In this document: positions 42,920-51,626 of the stretch, piece after piece | Position numbering within the stretch: position 1 is the stretch's first letter | How the letters are laid out: each line of letters starts with the position of its first letter | Source: Kitasatospora viridis | Lineage (GTDB): Bacteria > Actinomycetota > Actinomycetes > Streptomycetales > Streptomycetaceae | Assembly: GCF_007829815.1 (NCBI RefSeq) | Contig: NZ_VIWT01000001.1 | Location: forward strand, 5,361,001 to 5,425,000 | Length of the DNA: 64,000 nt | Direction: 5' to 3' | Notes under the pieces: model-generated | Told to the model about the DNA's origin: nothing | The model's database searches: none | Seen by the model: only the letters and a program-made list of their open reading frames with translations | Made by a program: the position numbers and the translations under genes

Positions 42920-43782
42920 TGGCCGATCCGGCGATGATCACGGTGACGCCGGCCCGCTCGGTGCCGGCCGCCGCCCGCTCGGCGCTGGGCGCGCTGATCC
43001 GGCGGGACCTGCTGGTGCTGCGGAAGAACTTCGGCGAGTTCGCCGGGCGGACGGTGATGCAGCCGCTGCTGCTGGTCTTCGTCTTCCTCTACGTCTTCCC
43101 GACCATCGGGCAGGGGGTGGGCGCGGGCGGCGGGAAGTCGGGGGAGTCGGACTTCGCGACGGTGCTGGTGCCCGGGGTGGTCGCGGTGACCATCATGTTC
43201 CAGGGCATCCAGTCGGTGGCGATCCAGCTCTCCCAGGAGTTCGGCTACACCCGGGAGATCGAGGACCGGGTGCAGGCACCCTGCCCGCTCTGGCTGGTCG
43301 CGGTCTCCCGGGTGCTCTCCGGGGCGACCCAGGGGATGATCTCGGCGGTGATCGTCTTCCCGATCGCCGCGGTGGTGCACGCGCCCGGGGTGCACGCCCA
43401 CCTGTCGGTGCACTGGTGGGTGGTGGTGACGCTGATCCCGCTCAGCTGCCTGGCGATGACCTCGCTCGGGCTGGTGCTCGGCACCGCCTTCGAACCGCGC
43501 AACATCGGGCTGATGTTCGGCTTCGTGGTGCTGCCGCTGGTCTTCCTCGGCGGCACCTACTACCAGTGGACCCGGCTGGCGGCGGTCAAGGTCGGCGGCT
43601 TCCCCTGGCTGCAGACCCTGGTGCTGGCCAACCCGCTGATCTACATCGCCGAGGGCATGCGGGCCGGGCTGACCGACGCCTCGCACATGCACCTGTACGT
43701 GGTCTACCCGGTGCTGATCGGGTTCTGCGTGCTCTTCCTGGGGCTCGGGCTGCGCAACTTCCGGCGGCGGGTGCTCTCCTGA
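42919..43782 (+). CDS. DrrB-type ABC-2 exporter permease
   Basis: A 287-residue permease with six predicted helices. The N-terminal RRDLLVLRKNFGEFAGRTVMQPLLLVF and the QLSQEFGYTREIEDRVQAPCPLWLVA block are typical of ABC-2 membrane subunits of drug or lipid exporters. It is translationally coupled to the ATPase gene by a TGATG overlap, which fixes the start. It ends 30 bp from the convergent metG gene with no evident terminator between. Confidence 0.9.
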   Translation: MADPAMITVTPARSVPAAARSALGALIRRDLLVLRKNFGEFAGRTVMQPLLLVFVFLYVFPTIGQGVGAGGGKSGESDFATVLVPGVVAVTIMFQGIQSVAIQLSQEFGYTREIEDRVQAPCPLWLVAVSRVLSGATQGMISAVIVFPIAAVVHAPGVHAHLSVHWWVVVTLIPLSCLAMTSLGLVLGTAFEPRNIGLMFGFVVLPLVFLGGTYYQWTRLAAVKVGGFPWLQTLVLANPLIYIAEGMRAGLTDASHMHLYVVYPVLIGFCVLFLGLGLRNFRRRVLS

Positions 43783-43812
43783 GCCTCCCGCCGCCGGAAC
43801 CACACGTCGTTG

Positions 43813-45522
43813 TTACTGGGCGCCGAAGCGCTCGCGCCACGCCGCCAGGTCGTCCTCGGTGATCTTGGCGAAGAGCACCGGCGGGACGGCGAAGGCGGTG
43901 CCGGCCGGCACGAACTCCAGCGCGGCGGCCTGCTCCTGGGAGATCCAGGTCGGCTCGCCCGCCTCGGCGGTGGCGAAGACCGCGCGCATCGCGGCGCTGG
44001 AGGCCGGGATGAACGGGGCGGAGACCACGCCGTAGAGGTGGATCAGCTGCATCGCGGTGCGCAGCGTGAGCGCGGCGGCGGCCTCGTCGGTCTTGATCTC
44101 CAGCCAGGGGGCCTTGGTCTCCAGGTAGACGTTGCCCGCGCTCCACAGCGCGCGCAGCGCCTGGGCCGCCTTGCGGAACTGCAGCGCGTCCAGGTGGCCC
44201 TGGTACTCGGCGAGCAGCCCGGCGATCTCGGTGCCCAGCGCCCGCTCGGCCTCGCCCGGCTCGGCGCCGGCCGGCACGGTGTCGCCGAAGCGCTTCAGCG
44301 AGAAGGAGAGCACCCGGTTGACGAAGTTGCCCAGGGTGTCGGCCAGGTCCTTGTTCACGGTGGCGGAGAACAGCTCCCAGCTGAAGCTGGTGTCGTCCGA
44401 CTCCGGGGCGTTGGCGATCAGGAAGTAGCGCCAGTAGTCGGCGGGCAGCAGCTCCAGCGCGGCGTCGGTGAAGATGCCGTGCTTCTGGCTGGTGGAGAAC
44501 TTGCCGCCGTAGTAGTTCAGCCAGTTGAAGGCCTTGACGAAGTCGACCTTCTTCCACGGCGCCCGGGTGCCGATCTGGGTGGCCGGGAACATCACGGTGT
44601 GGAACGGGACGTTGTCCTTGGCCATGAACTCGGTGTAGCGCACGTCGTCGGCCTGGTACCACCAGGACTTCCAGTCCCGGTTGGCCGGGTCGGCGTCCGA
44701 CCACTCCTTGGTCGCGCCGATGTACTCGATCGGGGCGTCGAACCAGACGTAGAAGACCTTGCCCTGCGCGGCCATCTCCGGCCAGACGTCGGCCGGGACC
44801 GGCACGCCCCAGTCCAGGTCGCGGGTGATCGCACGGTCGTTCAGGCCCTCGGTGAGCCACTTGCGGGCGATCGAGGAGGCCAGCGTCGGCCAGTCCTTGC
44901 CGTGCTCGTCGATCCAGGCCTCGACCTCGCCGGCCAGCTTGGACTGCAGCAGGAAGAGGTGGCTGGTCTCGCGGACCTCCAGCTCGGTGGAACCGCTGAC
45001 CGCCGAGCGCGGGTTGATCAGGTCGGTCGGGTCGAGCAGCCGGGTGCAGTTCTCGCACTGGTCGCCGCGGGCCTTGTCGTAGCCGCAGTGCGGGCAGGTG
45101 CCCTCGATGTAGCGGTCCGGCAGGAACCGGCCGTCGGCGATCGAGTAGACCTGGCGGATCGCCCGCTCCTCGATGAAGCCGTTGGCCTGCAGCTCGCGGG
45201 CGAACTCCTGGGTGATCTCCCGGTTCTGCTGCGAGGAGGAGCGGCCGAAGTAGTCGAAGGAGAGCGCGAAGCCGTCGTAGATCGCCTTCTGCGCGTCGTG
45301 CTGCTCGGCGCAGAACTGCTCGACCGACTGGCCGGCGGCCTTGGCGGCCAGCTCGGCCGGGGTGCCGTGCTCGTCGGTGGCGCAGATGTAGAGCACCTCG
45401 TGGCCGCGCTGGCGCAGGTACCGGGAGTAGACGTCCGCCGGGAGCATGGAGCCCACCATGTTCCCCAGGTGCTTGATCCCGTTGATGTAGGGAAGCGCGC
45501 TGGTGATCAGGTGTCGAGCCAT
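43813..45522 (-). CDS. metG: Methionyl-tRNA synthetase
   Basis: A 569-residue class I synthetase. The HIGH-type motif lies in LPYINGIKHLGN, the zinc knuckle region in CPHCGYDKARGDQCENC, and the KMSKS loop is KFSTSQKHG. The C-terminal anticodon-binding helical domain is present, but there is no EMAP-type dimerisation domain. AAGGAG precedes the ATG. No Met-responsive leader was seen upstream. The chromosome may hold another MetRS form; this one is complete. Confidence 0.95.
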   Translation of the reverse strand: MARHLITSALPYINGIKHLGNMVGSMLPADVYSRYLRQRGHEVLYICATDEHGTPAELAAKAAGQSVEQFCAEQHDAQKAIYDGFALSFDYFGRSSSQQNREITQEFARELQANGFIEERAIRQVYSIADGRFLPDRYIEGTCPHCGYDKARGDQCENCTRLLDPTDLINPRSAVSGSTELEVRETSHLFLLQSKLAGEVEAWIDEHGKDWPTLASSIARKWLTEGLNDRAITRDLDWGVPVPADVWPEMAAQGKVFYVWFDAPIEYIGATKEWSDADPANRDWKSWWYQADDVRYTEFMAKDNVPFHTVMFPATQIGTRAPWKKVDFVKAFNWLNYYGGKFSTSQKHGIFTDAALELLPADYWRYFLIANAPESDDTSFSWELFSATVNKDLADTLGNFVNRVLSFSLKRFGDTVPAGAEPGEAERALGTEIAGLLAEYQGHLDALQFRKAAQALRALWSAGNVYLETKAPWLEIKTDEAAAALTLRTAMQLIHLYGVVSAPFIPASSAAMRAVFATAEAGEPTWISQEQAAALEFVPAGTAFAVPPVLFAKITEDDLAAWRERFGAQ

Positions 45523-45676
45523 CCGGGGAAGCTCCTTCTACTGGGGCGGCACCGCTCGGCTCCTGTGCGGGTCGGGCGGGCGGTCGGCGGCCATCGCCGA
45601 GGATGCGGCCATTCTATCGGCCGCGAACAGGCTGGTCGTACGTGCTCGGCGGGGTGCCGGCGGCAGCGCGGCGCAC

Positions 45677-45704
45677 AGTGCCGCCGGGCGGGCCCGGCGG
45701 CACT
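45677..45704 (-). terminator. Terminator after the LCP gene
   Basis: Perfect 13-bp arms 45677-45689 and 45692-45704 with a two-base centre, 22 bp past the LCP stop and upstream of metG. Confidence 0.78.
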
Positions 45705-45725
45705 GGCAGGCGGCCTGACGCGGGG

Positions 45726-47564
45726 TCAGGGCTGCGGCACGTTCGGCGGGTTGGCGCTGGTCCAGCTGTAGATGTACTTGCTCTGGCCGTCCTTGAACGA
45801 GCTGTACGGCGCCGGGTTGACCTCCATGCACTGGCTGTCGTCCGAGGCGTTCTGCGACTGGGCGGTGGTGGGCATCGCGGTGGGCACGGGCGCCTGCGGG
45901 GCGCCGCCGCCCGCGGCGCCGCCGCCGCCGAAGCTGTCGCCGCTGGTCCAGTCGGTGCCGACCTTGAGGGTCAGCGAGGTGCCGGAGGCGCCGGACTGCT
46001 CCAGCGCCGAGTCCGGCAGGCCGAGCGCGGCGGCCACGGTCTTGGCCGAGTCCGACTTGTTCGCCGGGTAGAGCAGCTTGGTCGGCGAGTTCGGCACCTT
46101 GGTGGTGTCCTTGGCGGCGTGCGTGAAGCCCTGCTTCACCAGCGCGTCGCTGATCGCGGTGGACCGGCCGGCGGCGCCGCTGGAGTTCTGCACGTCGATG
46201 TGGATGGTCGACTTGTCCACGGTCACCGCGGGCGGCGCGGCCGGCGCGGGGGCGGCCGGGGCGCTCGGCTGGTCGGTGGCGGGGAGCGTGCCGCCGCCGG
46301 CCGGCGGCGGGGCGTTCTTGTCCAGCGCCACGTCGTTGACGATCATCTGGAACAGCTTCTTGGAGTCCGGCGTGGTGACCACCAGCGCGGCGCTCGGGTT
46401 CTTCGGGTCCGGCTGGTAGGCCCAGGGCATGGTCACCGTGGTGATCCGCTCGGTCGGCACCTTGTTCAGGTCCAGTGCCAGGTTGGCCAGCGCCTGCACC
46501 GAGCCGAGCGCGTTGTCCACCGAGAGCGCCTTGGTCGCGGCCTGCGCCAGGTCGTTCAGTTTCAGCGGGTCGGCCAGCGTCTTGGCCGACTTGAACGAGC
46601 GGATCATCGAGTTGATGTAGAGGTGCTGGGCCTGGGCGCGGCCGATGTCGCTGCCGTCGCCGAAGGCGTGCCGGGTGCGCAGCCACTCCAGCGCCTGCTC
46701 GCCCTTGATCGAGTGGGTGCCGGCGGCCAGCTCCAGGTGCGAGCCGATCTGGTGGAAGACGCCCTGCGCGTCGGTGTACGGCTGGTAGTCCATGACGTTC
46801 TCCTTGGTGCACACCTGCACACCGCCGATGGCGTCGGCCATGTTCACCACGCCGGAGAAGTCGATCATCATGTAGTGGTCGATGTGGATGCCGGTGAGCG
46901 ACTCCCAGGTGTCCACCACGCAGCCCGGGTCACCGACGTTGAGGCTGTCGGTGATGATGCTGGTGCGGCCCTTCAGCACCTTGCCGCTCTTCGGGTCCTT
47001 GCAGTCCGGGATCTTCGCCTGGGTGTCGCGCGGGATGCTCATGATCGAGGCGTTGGACCGGTCCGCGGAGAGGTGCACCAGCATCTCGACGTCCGCGTGC
47101 GGGGCGCTGCCGTCGCAGGAGCCGCCGAGCTGGCAGTCGGCGGCGTTGTTGCGGCCGTCGGAGCCCAGCATCAGGATGTTCAGCGGCTTCTGGCCGGCCG
47201 CGTTGGCCTTGGAGTCCGGGGCGAGGGCGGTGCCCCCGTTGTTGAGGTTGCCCTTCTTGATGTTGGCGTTGAGCTCCTGGATGTACAGGTAGCCGCCGCC
47301 GACCGAGACCAGCAGGGTGATCCCGACGCCGTACGCGGTGAACTTGAGGATCCGCTTGCGCTTGGCGGCCTTGCCCAGCGGCGCCTTGCGGTTGGCCGCC
47401 CGGCCGCCGGTCGGCGCGGTGGTGCCGGTACCGCCGGCGCGCCGTCCGCGGCCGCCACCCTTGGCAGCCTGCTGGGCGGCCCGTCGGGCGGCCGCGCGGC
47501 CGCCCTCCACGGGGCTGCCGTCGGTCGGCTGACCGCTGGTTGAGCGGTTACCGTCAAGCGTCAT
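45726..47564 (-). CDS. LytR-CpsA-Psr cell-wall glycopolymer ligase
   Basis: A 612-residue membrane protein. A long basic cytoplasmic tail (1-70) is followed by one helix (about 72-93), an LCP domain and a C-terminal LytR_C domain (IHIDVQNSSGAAGRSTAISDAL, about 420-520), then a Gly/Ala/Pro-rich end. LCP motifs are clear: NILMLGSDGRNN, SIMSIPRDTQAKIP, DHYMMIDFSGVVNMADAIGG and LRTRHAFGDGSDIGRAQAQ, with the conserved arginines. It transfers lipid-linked polymers to peptidoglycan. A TATAGT element on its strand at 47618-47623 is a likely -10 in an unusually AT-rich upstream region. Confidence 0.9.
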   Translation of the reverse strand: MTLDGNRSTSGQPTDGSPVEGGRAAARRAAQQAAKGGGRGRRAGGTGTTAPTGGRAANRKAPLGKAAKRKRILKFTAYGVGITLLVSVGGGYLYIQELNANIKKGNLNNGGTALAPDSKANAAGQKPLNILMLGSDGRNNAADCQLGGSCDGSAPHADVEMLVHLSADRSNASIMSIPRDTQAKIPDCKDPKSGKVLKGRTSIITDSLNVGDPGCVVDTWESLTGIHIDHYMMIDFSGVVNMADAIGGVQVCTKENVMDYQPYTDAQGVFHQIGSHLELAAGTHSIKGEQALEWLRTRHAFGDGSDIGRAQAQHLYINSMIRSFKSAKTLADPLKLNDLAQAATKALSVDNALGSVQALANLALDLNKVPTERITTVTMPWAYQPDPKNPSAALVVTTPDSKKLFQMIVNDVALDKNAPPPAGGGTLPATDQPSAPAAPAPAAPPAVTVDKSTIHIDVQNSSGAAGRSTAISDALVKQGFTHAAKDTTKVPNSPTKLLYPANKSDSAKTVAAALGLPDSALEQSGASGTSLTLKVGTDWTSGDSFGGGGAAGGGAPQAPVPTAMPTTAQSQNASDDSQCMEVNPAPYSSFKDGQSKYIYSWTSANPPNVPQP

Positions 47565-47831
47565 AGGTGTCCACCAAGCTGGCCTCGCCAGGTCCTCCCT
47601 GGACTCTTGGCGGCAGACTATATCAATTCGAAATCATAGGTTTATGTGAGGATCTTGGGCTCATGAGAGGCCGTCGGAGGTCCTCCGGGCGACCCCCTAC
47701 TCGGGGGTATCACGCGTCCTGCCAAGGGTGTTGAAGCGAAGCGAAAAAGTGATCGTCCTGTGATTGCATTCCGCTGCGGATGGACACTCGGGCGGCCCGG
47801 AGGCGGTGGCCGGCCCGCCCGTTCCGGCGGG

Positions 47832-49097
47832 TCAGCCCAACTCGGTCTCCAGCGACAGGAGTTCCGCAACCGTCTGGCGGCGGCGGATCAGCCGGGCCTC
47901 GGCGCCCTCGACCAGCACCTCGGGGAGCAGCGGGCGGGAGTTGTAGTTGGAGGACATGCTGGCCCCGTAGGCGCCGGTGTCGTGGAAGACCACCAGGTCG
48001 CCGATCCGGGCGCTGGGCAGCGGGATCGGCTCCACGTCGCCGCCCTCGACCTGGGTGAAGACGTCGCCCGACTCGCACAGCGGGCCGGCCAGCACGGTGT
48101 CCCGGACCGCCTCGGTGCGCGGCTCGCCGCTCGGCGAGAGCACCGAGACGCGGTGGCTGCTGCCGTACATGGCGGGCCGCATCAGGTCGTTGAAGCCGGC
48201 GTCGACCAGCACGAAGTGGTTGCTGCCGACCGGCTTCTGGGCCCGCACCTCGCTGGTGAGCACCCCGGCGCCGGCCACCAGGAAGCGCCCCGGCTCGATC
48301 TCCAGCCGCACCCGGTGGCCGAGTTCGCGCTCCAGCTCCTGCCGGGCGGAGTCCCAGAGCCGGAAGTAGCGCTCGGTGTCCACCTCCGGCTGGCCCTCCC
48401 GGTAGGGCACCGACAGTCCGCCGCCGGCCGAGATCGCCCGGACGTCCCGGCCGCTGAGCCGCACCTGCTTGACCATGGTCTCGCAGACCGCCTCCAGGTG
48501 GCCGTAGTCCACCCCGGAGCCGATGTGCATGTGCAGGCCGATCAGCTCCAGCCCGTGACGGTCGATCAGCTCCAGGCTCTCGGCCAGGTGCTCGTGCCAG
48601 ATGCCGTGCTTGCTCTGCTCGCCGCCGGTGTTGGTCTTGCGGCTGTGGCCGTGCCCGAAGCCGGGGTTGATCCGCAGCCAGACCGGGTGGCCGGGGCTGG
48701 CCGTGCCCACCTGGTCGAGCATCTGCGGCGAGCCGGCGTTGACCGGCAGCCGCAGCTCCACCACCCGGCGCAGGGTGGCCCGGTCCAGCAGGTCGGCGGT
48801 GAGGACGATCGGCTCGTCGGCGCCGTGCGGTTGGTAGCCGGCGGTCAGCGCGCGCTCGATCTCGCCCAGCGAGACGGCGTCGACCAGCACGCCCTCCTCG
48901 CGCATCAGGCGCAGGATGTGGGTGTTGGAGCAGGCCTTCTGGGCGAAGCGGATCACGTCGAAGCCGCGCAGCCGGGCGATCTGGGCGCGGATCCGGTCGG
49001 CGTCGTAGATCCAGGCGGGGGTGCCGTACCGCTCGGCGAGGCGGGCCAGCCGGGGGCCGCTCAGCGGGTCGGCTGCAAGCGTGGTCGCAGTGGTCAC
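47832..49097 (-). CDS. lysA: Diaminopimelate decarboxylase, E. coli-like type
   Basis: A 421-residue fold-III PLP enzyme converting meso-diaminopimelate to lysine. Lys54 in RFAQKACSNTHILRLM should bind PLP. HMHIGSGVDYGHLE, AISAGGGLSVPY, GPLCESGDVF and DTGAYGASMSSNYNSRP complete the active site. The sequence, motif wording and length agree far better with the E. coli/Pseudomonas LysA (420 aa) than with the usual actinobacterial LysA, yet codon use is fully streptomycete. argS, hom and thrC, the normal neighbours of streptomycete lysA, are absent, so this may be a second copy. GGAGG lies 8 nt before the GTG. Confidence 0.88.
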   Translation of the reverse strand: MTTATTLAADPLSGPRLARLAERYGTPAWIYDADRIRAQIARLRGFDVIRFAQKACSNTHILRLMREEGVLVDAVSLGEIERALTAGYQPHGADEPIVLTADLLDRATLRRVVELRLPVNAGSPQMLDQVGTASPGHPVWLRINPGFGHGHSRKTNTGGEQSKHGIWHEHLAESLELIDRHGLELIGLHMHIGSGVDYGHLEAVCETMVKQVRLSGRDVRAISAGGGLSVPYREGQPEVDTERYFRLWDSARQELERELGHRVRLEIEPGRFLVAGAGVLTSEVRAQKPVGSNHFVLVDAGFNDLMRPAMYGSSHRVSVLSPSGEPRTEAVRDTVLAGPLCESGDVFTQVEGGDVEPIPLPSARIGDLVVFHDTGAYGASMSSNYNSRPLLPEVLVEGAEARLIRRRQTVAELLSLETELG

Positions 49098-49528
49098 GGG
49101 CTGGTCCTCCGTGCGGGGTCAGGGGTGTCGCGGGCGCCGGTGGTGATCCTGTGCGACCGGGCGGCCGGCCCGCTCGGCTGTCCGCTCCTTGGACCGTACC
49201 GGCGGCCGTGACGGCGGCGAAATCGCTGATCAGGCCCGCTGGGGCGGGGTTTTCGGCATGGCTCGCGGTCCGGCGGAACTTGTCCGCGAACGGGTGGCGC
49301 GGGGTGGACGAATCCCGTCGGGAGGCAGGTCGGCCGGGAGAAAATCCCGTACCCGGGCGCCCGGGAATTTGTCGTGCGCATGGTAAATAGGAGCTGGGTG
49401 CAGACCGTGAATACCGTACCGGCCGCCCCCTGCGGAATTGCCGCCCGATATCGCCCCGGAGCCCCTCCCCGCGGTCTTTCGGGCCATTCAGTGAATGGAT
49501 TCACCGAGGTGGATTCCGGTGCGGCCCG

Positions 49529-49557
49529 TTCAACCGTCGGATTCGGCCGGTCGAACA
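49529..49557. promoter_or_regulatory. StrR-type operator
   Basis: GTTCAACCG (49529-49537), 11 bp, then CGGTCGAAC (49549-49557). The arms are inverted repeats differing at one base. This matches the GTTCGA-N-N-G, N11, C-N-N-TCGAAC layout recalled for StrR of the streptomycin cluster. A StrR-like regulator is encoded 2.1 kb away at 51627-52658. Confidence 0.65.
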
Positions 49558-49610
49558 CCCGGGCACCCGCGTCGCAGCCCGGTGACGGTCTGTCGGCGCG
49601 GGACGGTATG

Positions 49611-49710
49611 GCTTGTGGGACAAGGAAATTGGGGCGTCGGCGAACTGTCGGCAGGACTGTCGACACTGTGTCAGGAACGCTTGTAGCTTGTGGGACGAAA
49701 TCGCTGGGGC
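49611..49710 (+). repeat. Repeated motifs upstream of the ATP-grasp-like fragment gene
   Basis: GCTTGTGGGAC occurs at 49611-49621 and 49686-49696, exactly 75 bp apart (about seven helical turns), each followed after 8 bp by TGGGGC. Between them lie ACTGTCG twice (49644-49650, 49656-49662), TGTCGACA (49658-49665) and the palindrome GACACTGTGTC (49662-49672). Confidence 0.7.
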
Positions 49711-49774
49711 TCCGCGGCGGCGACCCGGTCCGTGCTCGGACGCACCGGGGCGATGGAGCCCAGGAAGGGACGAG

Positions 49775-50173
49775 ATGATCTCCGGCTCCGAAGTGGCGGC
49801 GCGGCCACTTCTCCTCCTGCTCGCAACCGGCTCGCGGCCGTACCGCGAGTACCTGCTCCGCTCGATCGCCCCCGAGTTCCGGGTGCACCTCTTCCACACC
49901 GCGCAACCCACCTGGGAACGCGAGCACCTGAGCGGTTGGACGGTCGTGCCGGACACCCACGACGGCCCGGCGATGGCCCGGACCGCCGCCGCGCTGCACC
50001 GCACCGAACCCTTCGACCGGGCCGTGGCCGCGCCCGGCGCGGTGGTCTCGCCGCCGCCCAAGGGGTCGCTCTGGGAACGGGTCGCCTACGCCACCGTGGT
50101 CGCCGACAGCCGGCAGGCCTGCGACCGCGCGCTCGACGAGGCCGCCGCCGCGCTCGTCGTCGAACCCGCCTGA
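49775..50173 (+). CDS. Short protein resembling the N-terminal domain of ATP-grasp ligases
   Basis: A 132-residue protein. LLLLLATGSRPYREYLLRSIAPEF, VHLFHTAQPTWEREHLSGWTVV and ALHRTEPFDRAVA resemble the pre-ATP-grasp domain of peptide-bond-forming ATP-grasp enzymes of streptomycetes, which are about 400 residues. The ATP-binding and catalytic parts are absent, and the end (RVAYATVVADSRQACDRALDEAA) is unlike the family. AGGAAGGGA precedes the ATG, and it is followed after 6 bp by the MFS gene. It may be a decayed ligase or a small protein kept for coupling or binding. Function unknown. Confidence 0.65.
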   Translation: MISGSEVAARPLLLLLATGSRPYREYLLRSIAPEFRVHLFHTAQPTWEREHLSGWTVVPDTHDGPAMARTAAALHRTEPFDRAVAAPGAVVSPPPKGSLWERVAYATVVADSRQACDRALDEAAAALVVEPA

Positions 50174-50179
50174 CCGGCC

Positions 50180-51451
50180 ATGGGCGCGAAGCCGAAAGCC
50201 GCCGGCCCCGGGCCGTGGGCCACGTTCACCGAGTCACCGCTCGCCGTCAAGGCGGTGCTGGCCGGGGTGGTGATCAACCGTCTGGGGGCGTTCCTCAGCA
50301 TCTTCCTGGTGCTCTACCTGACCGCCCGCGGCTACTCCGCCGACCAGGCGGCGCTGGCCCTCGGCGGCTACGGCGCCGGCGGCGTGGCCGGGGTGCTGGT
50401 CGGCGGGGCGCTGGCCAACGCGCTCGGCGCCCGCAACGCCACCGTGCTGAGCATGACCGGCTCGGCACTGCTGCTGGTGCTGGTCTACTACGTGCACAGC
50501 TACCCGCTGATCGTGGCCTCCGTGGTCCTGGTCGGCCTGTTCCAGACCATCTACCGGCCGGCCGCGGCCGCGCTGCTCTCCGAACTCACCCCGGCCGACC
50601 GGCAGGTGATGGTCTTCGGGATCTGGCGGCTCGGCCTCAACCTCGGCACCACGCTCTGCCCGCAGCTCGGCTTCGGCCTCTACCGGCTCGGCGGGCACGG
50701 GTACGGGATGCTCTTCTGGGGCGAGGCGGTGGTCGCGGTGGCCTACGCCGTGCTGGCCTTCGCCACCCTGCCCGGCAAGGCGGGGCCGGGCGCCGGGGCG
50801 GTCGCCGGGGCCGCGAAGGGGGAGCGGGAGAGCTACCTGCGGGTGCTCAGGGACACCCGCTACGTCTTCTTCCTGATCGCCTCGCTGGCCAACGCGATCA
50901 TCTACTCGCAGTACCTCTCGACCCTGCCGCTGGACGTGGCCCGCTCCGGGGTGGACGTCTTCTGGTACAGCCTGGCGGTCTCGGTCAACAGCGTCATCGT
51001 GATCGCGGTCGAGCTGCCACTGACCAAGGTCACCCAGAAGTGGCCGGTCCGGATCACCGCGGGCTGCGCCTTCGCCCTGGTCGGCCTCGGCGAGGCGTGC
51101 TACGGCCTGCCGCTGGGTGCGGCGGTGATCCTGATCGGCACGCTGATCTGGACGCTCGGCGAGATCCTCGGCGGGCCCACCATGTTCGCCTACCCCGGGC
51201 TGGTCGCACCCGACCGGCTGAAGGCCCGTTACATCAGCAGCTTCCAGCTGATGTTCACGGCCGGCACCGCGATCGGGCCGGTGGTCGGCGGCGTGCTGTT
51301 CCAACAACTGCACCACGGCGTCTGGCCGGTGGTCGCGGTCTTCGCGGTCTTCTCGACCGTGTTCGGCGTGCTCGGCATCAGGCCGATCCAGCCACTGGTG
51401 GCGGCCCGGGACCCGGAGGCGCAGACCGAGCCGGTCGCCGAGACCGTCTGA
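50180..51451 (+). CDS. Major facilitator superfamily transporter
   Basis: A 423-residue, 12-helix transporter of the drug-exporter type. AVLAGVVINRLGAFLSIFLVLYL is helix 1, and GALANALGARNATVLS gives the A-loop between helices 2 and 3 in a relaxed form. No ribosome site is obvious, and the ATG lies 6 bp after the preceding stop, so translation is probably coupled. MFS exporters commonly sit beside ATP-grasp dipeptide ligases and export or protect against the product. The transported molecule is unknown. Confidence 0.85.
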   Translation: MGAKPKAAGPGPWATFTESPLAVKAVLAGVVINRLGAFLSIFLVLYLTARGYSADQAALALGGYGAGGVAGVLVGGALANALGARNATVLSMTGSALLLVLVYYVHSYPLIVASVVLVGLFQTIYRPAAAALLSELTPADRQVMVFGIWRLGLNLGTTLCPQLGFGLYRLGGHGYGMLFWGEAVVAVAYAVLAFATLPGKAGPGAGAVAGAAKGERESYLRVLRDTRYVFFLIASLANAIIYSQYLSTLPLDVARSGVDVFWYSLAVSVNSVIVIAVELPLTKVTQKWPVRITAGCAFALVGLGEACYGLPLGAAVILIGTLIWTLGEILGGPTMFAYPGLVAPDRLKARYISSFQLMFTAGTAIGPVVGGVLFQQLHHGVWPVVAVFAVFSTVFGVLGIRPIQPLVAARDPEAQTEPVAETV

Positions 51452-51509
51452 TCCCGCGCCGACGCCTACCCGGACCTGACCCGGCGTCCGACCACGATGC
51501 GGCGGCGGC

Positions 51510-51532
51510 GCCGCGCGGAAACCCCGCGCGGC
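51510..51532 (+). terminator. Hairpin after the MFS gene
   Basis: 9-bp arms GCCGCGCGG (51510-51518) and CCGCGCGGC (51524-51532) with an AAACC loop, 58 bp past the MFS stop and 95 bp before the regulator gene. Confidence 0.6.
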
Positions 51533-51626
51533 CCGCCCCACCCGCTGCGCACAGCACGAAACCCGGGCTCCGCCACATGGCGCCCGGAGACGGTACTGGC
51601 ACCAAAAGCTGCCCGGGGGGCACTGG

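Larger units (their letters stand above)
49098..49774. other. 677-bp intergenic control region between lysA and the ATP-grasp-like fragment
   Basis: No convincing gene is seen; the few open frames lack GC-rich third positions and base composition is lower in GC than the flanking genes. It holds a 14-bp palindrome CCCGGGCGCCCGGG (49352-49365), a StrR-type inverted repeat (49529-49557) and a cluster of repeats (49611-49710). It serves two divergent genes and looks like a multi-input promoter region. Confidence 0.65.

Noticed and set aside
49374..49778. A 134-codon plus-strand frame in the lysA upstream region
   Set aside because: Third positions are not GC-biased, there is no ribosome site, it overlaps the next gene's start, and its two similar CGT-rich stretches are just the DNA repeats translated.
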